Origin: Agriotes lineatus | Lineage: Eukaryota; Arthropoda; Insecta; Coleoptera; Elateridae | Direction: 5' to 3' | Assembly: GCA_940337035.1 (NCBI GenBank) | Contig: OW679195.1 | Coordinates: 180,000,585 to 180,064,584 of the forward strand | DNA: 64,000 nucleotides | Shown: one piece after another, positions 1 through 10,716 of the stretch | Layout of the letters: each line of letters begins with the position of its first letter | How positions within the stretch are numbered: position 1 is the first letter of the stretch | Position numbers and translations under genes: made by a program | The notes under the pieces: model-generated | Seen by the model: only the letters and a program-made list of their open reading frames with translations | Database searches by the model: none | What the model was told of the DNA's origin: nothing

Positions 1-324
1 TCATAGTGTTAATACGCGAAATAGAAATCTAATTACGCCTCCATATCACAAAACTGCAATGTATGAGCGATCCTTGTCTTACGATATAGCTTATTTATAA
101 AATTCTTTGCCGGTGTATCTCAAAACCTGTTCACCTGAGAAATTTAACTCTAATCTGTTTAAAATTCTACTTAATCATCAAATCGGTGCAGCATAATCAC
201 TCTCTTACATATATGTTTAACATTACAATAGTGTTATTGGTCTACAGTTAGTGTCGTTAATTATTTAATATTTGTTATCTAAGTGGAAAAGCAGATGCTA
301 TTTTAAATAGTACTCTAAATTTGC
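1..324. other. AT-rich stretch, no gene seen
   Basis: No reading frame or repeat structure stands out here. It lies directly upstream, in the + direction, of the YqaJ-like fragment. It may hold decayed N-terminal coding sequence of that element, but I could not align any of it to a domain. Confidence 0.4.
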
Positions 325-644
325 CCTTTTGGTGGTGAAATGGGGGTTGTCGAAATTAAGTGTCTTTATTGCGCAAAGGACATTGGCATAGATGACCTAA
401 ATGTTCTAAAATGTGCAGGTGTACAAAAAAAGGATGAAGAATTTAAATTAGATCATATCCATGGCTACTACTACCAGATACAAATGCAACTCGCTATTAC
501 TGGAGTTAATTACTGTGATCTTGTGGTATGGAGTAGTAAAAATTTTTTTCGTGAAAGAATACATTTCAATGAGGTATTTTGGGGAAAAGAAAGCGCTATT
601 GCTATGAAGTTTTTTAACAATGTGATTATGCCAGAACTTCTCGG

Positions 645-1184
645 TAGGGCATCCAATCCCGGGATCCCAAAATGTCGGTATCCCGGGATCCCTAATTTTT
701 TTATCCGGTATTTCAATCCCGGTATTTTTCCCCAATACCGGAATTTTCGATATTTTTGGGATTGCTTTTGTGTGCACTGCGTCGCAGTTCGCAGAGTCTG
801 CGAGTCGCCTTAGCCGGTCTGGCCGGCGCCAGACATGGAGCAACATGTTGATAGATAATAATTAGTATGGTTCAGGGTAGTAGCAGTTAGCAGATGTGTC
901 CATAAACGGCGTAAACTGTGTTCAGTTGTGTTGTCACTGTTGCTTGCATATTTACTTACCTATTATACACCTATTAATACTAGAAATACCGGTTCTGAAA
1001 ACAGGAAATCCCGGTATTGAACACCAGAAATTCCGGTATTGAATTACTGGAAATACCGGTACTGAAAACAGGGAATCCCGGTTTGAACACCGGAAATCCT
1101 GGTATTGAATACCGGGATCCAGATAGAATTTATTCAATACCGAAATCCCGGGATTGAAAATTCAGTTCGGTATTAGATGCCCTA
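645..1184. mobile_element. hAT-type MITE, 540 bp, 8-bp TSD CTTCTCGG
   Basis: The ends are perfect short inverted repeats: TAGGGCATC at the left and GATGCCCTA at the right. The element is flanked by the direct repeat CTTCTCGG (637-644 and 1185-1192), an 8-bp target duplication as hAT transposases make. Removing the element plus one TSD joins the YqaJ-like reading frame without a shift, confirming both borders. The interior has no transposase and is dominated by short CCGGTATT/CCCGGGAT repeats. Confidence 0.85.
655..1165. repeat. CCGGTATT / CCCGGGATCC short-motif arrays inside the MITE
   Basis: Two clusters flank the middle of the MITE: about 655-745 (CCCGGGATCC and CCGGTATTTC motifs) and about 985-1165 (units near 20 bp built on CCGGTATTGAA and CCGGAAATCC). 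The motifs are partly self-complementary, so each array can fold, and the two clusters are roughly inverted relative to each other. Subterminal repeats of this kind are often transposase-binding sites in hAT elements; no binding can be inferred from sequence alone. Confidence 0.75.
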
Positions 1185-1506
1185 CTTCTCGGTAAATATT
1201 TCACAAATAAAGCAGTTAAGGATGCTGCAGCTAATACTGATTGGAATGTATTCAAAGAGTCGTTAAATGTTAATAATGGTACAAATTTAATGTTCTGTAA
1301 TAAAAGTAGTAGTACAGAAACAAGGACCACTGGCTCTCGTAGCCACGCAAACTAAAGATAACAGTATATATTGTTTGTGTAAGGGTCCTGATAATGGAAC
1401 GCCTATGATTGCTTGCTGTAATTTGCACTGTTCCGTGGAATGGTTTTATCTGATTTTTATTGGTTTAACATCTGTACCTAATACTGAATGGTATTGCCCC
1501 TTTATG

Positions 1507-4404
1507 TAGTATAAGTGAAAGTAATAGTATTTTGTATTATATTGGTATTGAGAATATAAAATAAAAGCAAATAAATATTTGATCGATTTATTTATTATCA
1601 CTTTAATTGCAGTACTGTAAAATAAGTAAATACAAACATCATGTTTTTAAAGCACCGACCGCTGCGATATGTGAAAAACGCAGGTCTATTTTTAAATAAG
1701 TAACCGAATGCGCCAAGTAGCTGTTATAGAACACTGCAGTTTAAATTGAAACTAAATGAATTAATAACAGATTCATCCATTTTCAAGTATTCTATAATGT
1801 ATATTGGTTATTTATATTTATACAGTACAGTAAACATTGCCCTTCCATACTTTGACCAAAATTATTTAAAAAGATATTTTTGTCAACTACACGGAAAATT
1901 GCATGTTCACGTAAAACTTTTACATTTGCTGGAAAACTCTCACTTGTTCTTAACTTGTAGAACAATCTACTATTAATTCACTAGCGATTTAAGAAGAAAA
2001 TTAACTCGCTAGCATATAAACATTATAACCAGTGTACTTATGGCTGCTATTATATAGATAATAATAGTAATGCCAGTTTAAAATGACAAAGAAATAATAA
2101 TTAATCGAGTTATTTAACAATATCAGTAACGGCGTAACTGGAGACTTGAGTTACCGCATTTATATTTTTATGACGCTCAACGGCTTAAACCTGAAAAGAA
2201 ACACAGATTGCAGGCAGCTGAAAATTATTTCGGTGGAGCAAATAATTCTCACATATAATCTCATAAGTCACAAGAGCATTAATTCTTTCCGGATTTTTTT
2301 TTGACTGCGGTCCAACAACGTCATATTAATTAGGACGCTTTCCAGGGGCGAGCGTTTCCTTTCCAGAGACTTTCCATTTGAAAATATATTTTTTGGAACT
2401 TTTCCTTACTGCCAATCTCTAGCGTGATTTTAAAACTTTCTTTAGTGCAACAATAGTTATTAAATTCGTCCTACATTTTAAATGCGGCATATGCCGCGAA
2501 GTTTAAGCTAGTATAAATATGAATGGTGTAATCTATTTAGTGTCGTGTAAGTACCTTAGAGATCTATAGTTTTGATATGTTTTGAGGGAGGTGTGGAACT
2601 CCGAGAATTCGTAATTGAAGATGGATTCATATTTTCAAGCAGGTATTGTTTGGATAGCTCACACATTTGCTCTAAAATAACACATGATATGCAGATACTC
2701 GAATTTTTTACAAATTTGGAAGATGTTCTAGGTGGTAATAGTAATGAAGTATTTTATTCTGTGTGATATTGCAAGGTTGTAAGTTTGTGTGTAATTTATT
2801 TTAAAACATTTTAAATTAAACATTTAAAAGTTATTTGTTTTATTAGATATCTATCTATAAATGTAGTAATTAAAAATGTACTAAAAAAAGTGCTATGTAA
2901 TTTTATAGTTTTTGCCCAGAAGAAGTTACTCGGAAACAATTTTCTTGAAAGCTACAACTAACAATTCTTTCCCGTTGTTTATAGATACCAATTTAAATAA
3001 AAATAGAAAATAGAAATCGTTAAAGAGGTACGTTGTTTGAAGCACCAGTACGATAATTTAAATTTAGCTTTCAGACAATTTCCTTTGTAAAACTTAGTTG
3101 GAGGTAAATTCATGATAAGATCTTCCCCAATTGGTATATTTGCACGTTGTAGAACCGCTTTCTATTTTAACAATGCCAAAAGAAATTATAGGCAATAATA
3201 ACGAATAAATTAATCAACAAATTATACTGTGTACGTAAAATAATGTAAATGAGAAAATACACGAAAAAAACTAGCAGGAAACTGATCAAAAAAACACAAT
3301 AGAAAATCAAAGTAAAAAATACAAGGGAGGGTTATATTATTGTTGTAAAATTTTAAGAAACGCCGTAAAAATTTAATCAAATATTTGCATTGTAGTCAAC
3401 GTAGTAACTGATGTGACATTGCAAATTTGAAATTTCCGCTCGTGGGTATACAGCGCTCTGCGGAGAATCGCAAAACTTCCACATATGCCCAGGCCGTATA
3501 CAGTGACGTTTGTCAAACAATTCAGCAGGTCGTGGCTTGTTATTATACTTTTGATGAGCGCTTAGCAATCTTTATCCCAAAATGTGGCATACGACGTTAT
3601 ATCAAAATCACATAAAATTCTCTTTCTGTAAAGGTCTCTAACGTTTAGATGGCCCTTTATAAGGACAATCTTCAAAACTCAGTTCGTAGTGTAGCGATGA
3701 GGACCCAAAAGTTCACTCTATACGAACCTTATTTCAGCTTATTTTGTTTTGCAGTTTCTTTGTTCCTGCTTTGGGTGACTAAGCTGTTCTCCCTGCCGTC
3801 TGGGTGTCGTCATCGGCCTTACCGTATTTTTAATGAGTTCCTGGTTCCAGCGAGGCGATTGTATGACTTACCTGTCAATCCCCTTTATAAGCGAAATTTA
3901 GTTTCATCATGCCGGAACATTTTCCGCGAGGCCCTTAAGTGGAACCAGGAACGAGTTAAGTCAGTGGTTTCGTTACGCGCCCGCATCTTAGGCAAAAGCA
4001 TCAATCAGCGCCCGGCCTTCAAACCGTGCAGCTGTCGTTGATTTCGGCTGGGCTGTGGCCTCGTCGAAAGTCGAAAATTAGTGAAACTGTATGTTAGCCG
4101 TCGTCCATCTCTTGTGTCAGTGTCGTGAAATGTTTTGCCATGGGTTTCTTCTGTAACGTGGAGCTAGGTATCACCAATTACGTCGATAGCGGATTATTAA
4201 GTGAAAAACATCGTTTATGTGCTAAATCATCATCGTACTGGTCACGAATTGCGCGTACCGAGTCTACCTACCGTAGGTGCTTCACTTTTTCCATCCCGGG
4301 GATTTAATGTCGTCACACTTGGTTGAATACCGCCCCTTATGCAGTTTCCCTGTCGTTCTCTTCGAGACATAGTTGAAGTGCGTCACGCAGCTAGAATTGG
4401 ACAT
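1507..4404. other. No recognised gene; AT-rich unassigned DNA
   Basis: The longest open frames here are 2572-2766 (64 codons) and 3649-4041 (130 codons), both on the + strand. I recognise no domain in either. The second sits in a slightly GC-richer patch (about 3640-4330), is leucine- and arginine-rich, and has no clear signal that it is expressed. It could be a fossil of an element I cannot name. The rest is A/T-rich without clear repeats. Confidence 0.4.
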
Positions 4405-4406
4405 TA

Positions 4407-5358
4407 CAGAGTTTTCCGATTGCTTTTCACCATGTATCAATTGTATTTCACTATTTGTCAAATGTAATTCACATTTGTCAACACCTGTCAAAGTTATATC
4501 AAATGTATTTCCCTTTTGTCAAAACAGTTTCACAACGTATCAAATGCGTTTCCCTTTTTCAATCGAACTAAACTATATTTATTTATGTAAATATAATTAA
4601 TTTATATTGATTGCTGCTGCAATAGAATAATTCCGACCTCTTATCTGAGCTTTCCGTAAATGAGTGGTGTATTTCTAACAGATCTACCAGAAGATACTCT
4701 TGAGTAGACTTGAACTGCAAATTCATTCATAAAAAAAATTGTTCTTTCATGTGCATCATCCTGTTATAATGTATAGCATACTCAAAGCGATTTTGTATCA
4801 GATCTGGCTTATTTCTTCTTTCTGGTACGTAAGGTATTCGTTTCATGGAATAGTGAAACTCCGTCAGTGCCCGGTTAATTGTGGAAATCGAAACTCGCAA
4901 ACCTGGCCAATTTTGTCGTACGACTCGAAGTGTTAATGTGCAATCTTGATCGATCCAACAGCAAATACGTTTTTTTTATCAGCCGTTAATATTTGCTTTC
5001 GATGATCTGCTGATAGTTTATTTATGTATCTGACCAGTTTGTAAATGTTTTGCATACATTTTTCTCACTGTGTTCGGTTTGACGTTAAACTGTTTCCCTC
5101 AGCACAAGAAGACAGTCCGTGATTCAGTGAATTAATAATTAACCCACACACCTCATTGCTTGTCTTGCTGTTTTCTCTTCTTACACGTTCCATCTTTGAC
5201 AGATGTTGAAGGGAAACTCAATTGACACAAATGGAAATTGTTTTGATACAAAGGGAACTTGTTTGATAAAAGGTGAAATACATTTGACAAATGTGAATTT
5301 CATTCGATAAGTGGGGAAATGCATTTGATAAATGGTGAAAAGCAATCGGAAAACCCTG
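4407..5358. mobile_element. Internally deleted Tc1/mariner-type element with long repeat-built TIRs
   Basis: The ends match as inverted repeats: CAGAGTTTTCCGATTGC at 4407 and its complement ending CGGAAAACCCTG at 5358, each bordered by TA (4405-4406, 5359-5360), the Tc1/mariner target. The inverted repeats run about 150 bp inward. They consist of degenerate units of about 18-20 bp around TTTGTCAAATGNATTTC, in each arm. The 952-bp length and a decayed transposase piece on the minus strand mark it as a non-autonomous deletion derivative. Confidence 0.85.
4738..5200 (-). pseudogene. Tc1/mariner transposase N-terminal remnant
   Basis: Reading the minus strand, the segment contains VSISTINRALTEF followed by MKRIPYVPERR and a YAIHYNRMM stretch. 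This matches the paired-like helix-turn-helix DNA-binding region and linker of Tc1-like transposases, where VS..TI.R.L is the recognition helix and K..P.....R follows. Upstream, with frame changes, is a first-helix-like NEVCGLIINSLNHG. The DDE catalytic domain is missing, consistent with internal deletion of the surrounding element. Confidence 0.65.
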
Positions 5359-5360
5359 TA

Positions 5361-7705
5361 TTACGTAATGTCTGAATTTCTTCAAATAACGGTGTTTGTT
5401 GATTTAATAGTGTTTGTAACGCCTAGAAATCTATATTAAAGTGTTGTCTTGGATGTCGGGTCAGTATTGATCTAAATCGTGAGATGTTGAACAATGCCGC
5501 CAAGTTTTAATGTTTATATGTGTTTTGCATTGTAAGTTCAAGTAAACATTGTTGTTGCGTCACTATTTGAGCGATTGTTAATAATTTTGGTCATGTAACG
5601 CAGAATTTAAAGTCATCACTGTCTGAAATGTAGCTACGTCGTTCGATTATCATTGTACTGCAGTATTTAGTTGAAACGTCGCAATTTAACCTAACTAACC
5701 CCTTTTGTCTATTATTTTTAATTGTAACCAGTAAACATTTTCATGTTCATTGTTAGTCACATACTTTATTACTTTAATAGAATTTATTGTAAATTATCTA
5801 GGTTTTTCATTTGTGTTTGCATGTCTTTTTGTGTTTTGTTTTGATGTACAGGAATCCAGATAATGTAAGCAAAGTGCAGCTAAAGGTAGGTTCGATTCAG
5901 CTGCTCCAGCCGCCACTTCAAGTTGTGCCAAGGTAGAAGTAGAGAGGTGAATCGCTCACTTCCACGTTCAGAGTGCGTTAACCTGTGTTGCCGATTTTGT
6001 TTTCGCGATTTAACTCGAATGTGGTAGCGCATCAACCTTTTATCTCGTAGAATGGAATTGTAGCCCTGATTCAAAAGTCGTAAAAACCTGCCCTTTCGCT
6101 GAGCGTTTCCTAGTCTGAGCAACCTTTGTTGCCGTCCATCGTAATGAGGTTGGGGCTACATATCAGGTTAATTTCCGGATTGTGTCGTTTTTGAGATTAA
6201 CATCTTCTACTATTTTCACAGCTCGTTTATATTTTTAACGTCTGTGATGCAGGTTTTCTTATGTTCAAACACTCACGGCCTTTCGTGATTCTTATCTGCT
6301 CGACCAAGCGACCCGAATGTCTTGTTTGAATGCGTCTCTTCCGGTCGAACATCGTGATGGTGACTTGATGGCAGCGTCTTTGAAATTGCCCTGCGGGTTT
6401 GCGGGCTTACAGAATATGATTGTTTTCGTTTGTGACCCCCGCAGAAGTTGCGGATTGTTGTAGCCGGTCAGTTCTGTGCACCTCTTACTGAAAGGTACGT
6501 TACCCAAATTCATCAGGGATAATTCCTTTCGAAATTGTTTGCGCCGATTCTTATCGAAAGCATCCATGATTCTATTCTGGGTTCTCTCTTTTGTTTAACA
6601 ACCAGTCCGGGGACCCTGAAACTCATAGATTCAGCATTGGCCGTAATGCGGTCGAGCGCGTCGACCTTGACCTGGTTCGAGCTGTTATCATCTGCATTTC
6701 AACCTTCAGATGTGTGGACCTTTGGTGTTATTATTTGTTACTGATACCTGTGCATGATTCGAGCTTTTCTTTCAGGAAATTGTGTGCTACTTGAGTTACG
6801 AATTCTCAGTTGAATGCCTGGATACACTTGTCTTTAATTGGTAAAGATTCGTGAGGGCCCTTTTGGCTTTTAATCATGTGTTAGTACTACTGAGCTGCAT
6901 GCAGTCTTCTTGACTAGCCAGCCGGCAACTGTATTCAAGTAGTCATAAAGTTCGTTTTGTTTTGAGATAATTAGGCGATAAATTGTTTGGATGCTAATAG
7001 GTCGTAGCAAAAAGAAATTATGAATATCTCTGGAAGATACGAAGGAACACTGGTCGATCGGAGATCACTGGTCTTCAAATGGGCCAAGTCATCGAAAAAT
7101 CGATATAGAGCAGTTTCACCGCTGTTAAAAATTCGACCGTTTCCAACCAGGCTGCAGTACCGCCGAGGCCTCTCAGCCACGACGGAGCTGAAATCCGGCT
7201 TGCACGCACTATAAGAAGCCAGAAAACCAATACGGTCACTAGACGACGTAAGTAGCATCCCTCATGCGGCTCATCGCCGGCTTCGACCTCTGTAAGTTTG
7301 CCAAAGTCACCCAGAAGGTCCTTCGCGCCATCACTGGAGCGACTTCGTCTGCGAACTTAATCAGAAGCCTCCTGAAGGTGCCGCGGATATCAGGCCTATT
7401 GGAACGCAAACCCACGAACAGAAGAAACCGCAGGGCATTACCAGGTCAGCAGTTCTTTCCAACCATTTCCTGCCAATATATGAGAATGCCGCGTTAAGAG
7501 GAGCATCAATAAGTTTACTTCACCGTTAAGAATTAATGATCCTATGAAGATACAAAGTCCTAATAGAGCAGCCAAGAAGTCCCAACGTTCATGATTACCC
7601 TTTTCTAGTTGTTTACTCATAAGAGCTCTGCAGCATCTTTCGAGACACTTTATGTACATTGACGTCGAGATCTTTTTCGGGCCATCTGCAGTTATCAAAG
7701 TTTAT
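5361..7705. other. No recognised gene; unassigned DNA with moderate GC
   Basis: Several short open frames occur on both strands (for example 6292-6567 minus, 91 codons; 6971-7258 minus, 95 codons; 7264-7497 plus, 77 codons). None shows a motif I recognise, and they overlap each other on opposite strands. Base composition is more balanced than in neighbouring DNA between about 5880 and 7500. An old retroelement or divergent host sequence is possible. Confidence 0.35.
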
Positions 7706-7710
7706 TCAGT

Positions 7711-8020
7711 TCGTCTTCTTCTTATTCATAACATCTTGACAGATGTGTTGTGACCCATTATTAATTTTGAATATTACTGGAGCTCTTTTTACTGTGTTTC
7801 GCCATCTTTGTCTACTGGAAGCCATATGGCCGGCTTCACTACTAGTGTGGAGAAGATCTCTTGTCAAGTCTATGCATCGTTTTGGTGATTGTCCACGTCT
7901 TCTTTTTCCATTTGGTGTACCTAGGACTACCAACCTTTCAATATTGTGTTCGCTTCCTTGGATATGTCCAAAGAAGGACAGAATGCGACTGTAAACTGTA
8001 CATGAGAGTCTTTGTGGTGG
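7711..8020 (-). pseudogene. 3' end of a LINE reverse-transcriptase ORF with (AAG)n tail
   Basis: On the minus strand the frame reads RILSFFGHIQ, then VVLGTPNGKRRRGQSPKR and a RQRWRN segment. This is the typical C-terminal tail of RTE/CFDP2-type LINE proteins (FGHI.R; GKR.RGR.P.RW.D; DR..WR). The frame ends just before an AAGAAGAAGA tract at about 7710-7722, the kind of simple-repeat 3' tail these LINEs carry. Only the last 100 or so codons remain, so it is a 5'-truncated dead copy. Confidence 0.78.
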
Positions 8021-8943
8021 TCAAATTTCTTCTAGAACGGAGACGTTTATACGGTGAGCTGCGTATTTATTCGTAAAACTTCGGCGCTTTTTCTGTTTCC
8101 ACCTGTCACTGTCTGCTGTCGTGAACGTACCTGCTTTGATCGTGTAATTCAGTTACTTCGAGCTATGTAAGATTGTGTACACCCGATCGTGTAGGGTTTT
8201 AGTTTTGGTTTTTGATTTACCGGGTGAATAATTTAGCCTTCTTCGTTGACGGATTTTTGGACTAATGAGGTCGTGCTACGCGACACGTGTTGCCCTTTAA
8301 CCCGGGCATAATAAATCTCCTGCAGAGTAAGCTCTCGTATTCCTGTTGGTACATATTTTCTGCCCACCTGGTGATAACTTAACCTTTTGCGTGCACGTTG
8401 CACGTACATGGTTGCTGCAACGTTGGCTGCCCCCTGTCCTTTTGATGTTGGCTGAGAACAAACCATGTGCCCCGGAGTCAAACAACTGGTGAGTTGATGC
8501 CTGGCTGGAGTTTTGAGGTAAGTAACGAACTCTCTCGTAAGCCGGATCCTTCAGATCTGCTTACGTTTTACCTAGTTGAACTTTCACACTATCGGAACTG
8601 GGTTTAAACGAATCGTTGCCTTGTGCGCCAGCGACTGCAATAGGCATCCTTCAGATGTTCACGATTTATCTTGCCAATTACAAGAATATATAAAAAGTTG
8701 TGACCTATTTACTTTTTCATTTCTGGTTGCGCTGAGACTTTCCTTTAGGAATCAAGTGAGTGTTATTTTCGACTCCGAAATAATGATTTTCAAGTGTTTT
8801 TAGGAATTTGACGCCACCAAATTCTTTGGCGTTAGTCAACTGGTAGAATTCATTTTTGATCTGTGATAGCCGAAAGAGTATGTAATATAGTAACTGTAAT
8901 TTCTTTATGTGTGTACCTGTACTAACCCCTTACACCATGCATA
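8021..8943. other. No recognised gene
   Basis: A minus-strand open frame at 8233-8481 (82 codons, basic, Gln/Arg-rich) sits in a GC-richer patch, overlapped by a second minus frame. I recognise neither. No repeat structure is visible before the mariner-like terminus at 8946. Confidence 0.35.
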
Positions 8944-9163
8944 TACAGGGTGATTTACAACGTACGGAGGGGGTTTTCAGGGTAGATAGAAGGGACTAAA
9001 GTAAACATTTTTTATTATTAACTAAAAAGTTACAGCGAGTTAAAGCTTATTTAAATAAGAAATAGTTGTTTGGAAATTACGTGAATAATTTATGCTTTAA
9101 ATTTAAATTGGGGATATTTGAGTTAACTGAACCACATTTAGTTAAAAAATGATTTAATAGTAA

Positions 9164-9943
9164 TTTTTTCTATAGCACATGTTAAAGTGTGCTTTTGTCA
9201 ACTGAAAACAAAAGGTCAAGTTTTACTTTAACAGCAAGGGTAGATAAAGTAGCACTTTAACATCAAGGATAGATAAAGTAATTTAATTTTTTAACTTTTG
9301 TTTAAATTAAATATGACAGCTTCGTATTATCGTAGCAACCCAATCTAGCTACTGACATTTTGAAATGTGATTAACTGTCATTATTTTCTTTTGAAATTGT
9401 TAAAGTTCTTGCTATAGAAAAAAATATTGTATTATACACGACGATAAAGTTATTTCTATCCACTCTTGAATCATTAACGTCTCGACTGCGTCTCGACGTT
9501 AAACGATTCACTCGTGGATAAAATTTAACTTTATCGTCTTGTATAATAAATTACTATTATTATACAAGACGATAAAGTTAAATTTTATCCACGAGTGAAT
9601 CGTTTAACGTCGAGACGAAGTCGAGACGTTAATGATTCAAGAGTGGATAGAAATAACTTTATCGTCGTGTATAATACAATATTTTTTTCTATAGCAAGAA
9701 CTTTAACAATTTCAAAAGAAAATAATGACAGTCAATCACATTTCAAAATGTCAGTAGCGAGATTGGGTTGCTACGATAATACGAAGTTGTCATATTTAAT
9801 TTAAACAAAAGTTAGAAAATTAAATTACTTTATCTATCCTTGATGTTAAAGTGCTACTTTATCTACCCTTGCTGTTAAAGTAAAACTTGACCTTTTGTTT
9901 TGAGTTGATAAAAGCACACTTTAACATGTGCTATAGAAAAAAA
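9164..9943. mobile_element. 780-bp foldback element (near-perfect palindrome)
   Basis: Two arms of about 385 bp (9164-9548 and 9558-9943) are near-perfect reverse complements around a 9-bp centre (AATTACTAT). The outer ends read TTTTTTCTATAGCACATG and complement. The flanking TAA on both sides (9161-9163, 9944-9946) is consistent with a 3-bp target duplication. Comparison with mariner copy 2, which lacks it, shows it is an insertion. There is no coding potential. Each arm contains a second, imperfect palindrome (GAATCATTAACGTCTCGA against TCTCGACGTTAAACGATTC). Confidence 0.85.
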
Positions 9944-10716
9944 TAAATTTATAATAGAAATTACGGCTTCTTAATTTTTTCTTTTAATGCCCAATAATTT
10001 TTGTAGCAACTATTGAGAGTTGCTGAATAATAAAAAAATAATAAGCAAGTTGCCGTTGAAATTTAGGAAATAGTCCATTTTCTAAACGATAAAAACTCGC
10101 CAAAGTTCTAACTTCGTTGACTCAAAACCGATTTTGAACATTTTTTTTATTATTTTGGTAAAAGTTTATAGAAAAGTTCCCCATAGGTGAGAAGGTGTGC
10201 TTTTTATTTTTTCAATTGTTATTAACAAATAAGTGTTTTTTAATATACTCTTAATTAAAAAATTTATAACTATTTGATTTATTAAACAATTGCCTGAAAT
10301 TTGATAACATAAGGTTTTTGGGGTCGCAGATTACGAATCTGGCCTCAAAATGGATCTAAAAACAATTTGGCGTCGAAGGTCTAATTTTTAATTTTTTTTT
10401 TTTAAATTTTATTAGTAGTCTGGGGGGTTTTGGGGTTGCTGATTACGAATTTGACATTAAAACTTAACTAAAACAAAAAATGGCGGATCCAAAATGGCGG
10501 AAAGGGGTAATTTTTTTCAAATTTCTGATACCTATACCTAGAAGTTTTTTGGGTCGCTCATCCCAAATTTTATGTTAAAATTTATCAAAAATGGAAAACG
10601 GTGTCTGAAAAATGGTGGAAACAAATGATAGAAGAGTTAAATGAGTATTCAAGATATTATAATTTAATTGGTTTATTAAAATTAACCCAAGATACATTTA
10701 AAAACAAAATTATTTA

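Larger units (their letters stand above)
325..1506 (+). pseudogene. Transposon protein remnant: YqaJ-type nuclease plus PHD finger
   Basis: The frame opening near 325 reads GVVEIKC followed by YYYQIQMQLAITG and a CDLVVWSS segment. This is the pattern of the C-terminal half of YqaJ/alkaline-exonuclease-like domains found in arthropod transposon proteins: EIKC catalytic strand, YYxQxQxQ helix, DxxVWT strand. A 540-bp hAT-type insertion interrupts it after residue L99-L100-G. Past the insertion the same frame resumes and runs to a stop near 1352. One frame over, at about 1366-1504, follows a PHD-like finger: YCLCKGPDNG, then C-x4-C, WFY and WYCP. The finger is damaged: the usual His in WFH is Tyr, a later Cys is lost, and a stop replaces the last Cys. 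It is a decayed gene. YqaJ, SWIM and PHD modules travel together in some DNA transposons (I recall ISL2EU-type elements); that assignment is inference. Confidence 0.72.

Noticed and set aside
9595..9804. 69-codon ORF with SRRSRDVNDSR
   Set aside because: It lies wholly inside the arm of the foldback palindrome and reflects the inverted repeat, not a gene.
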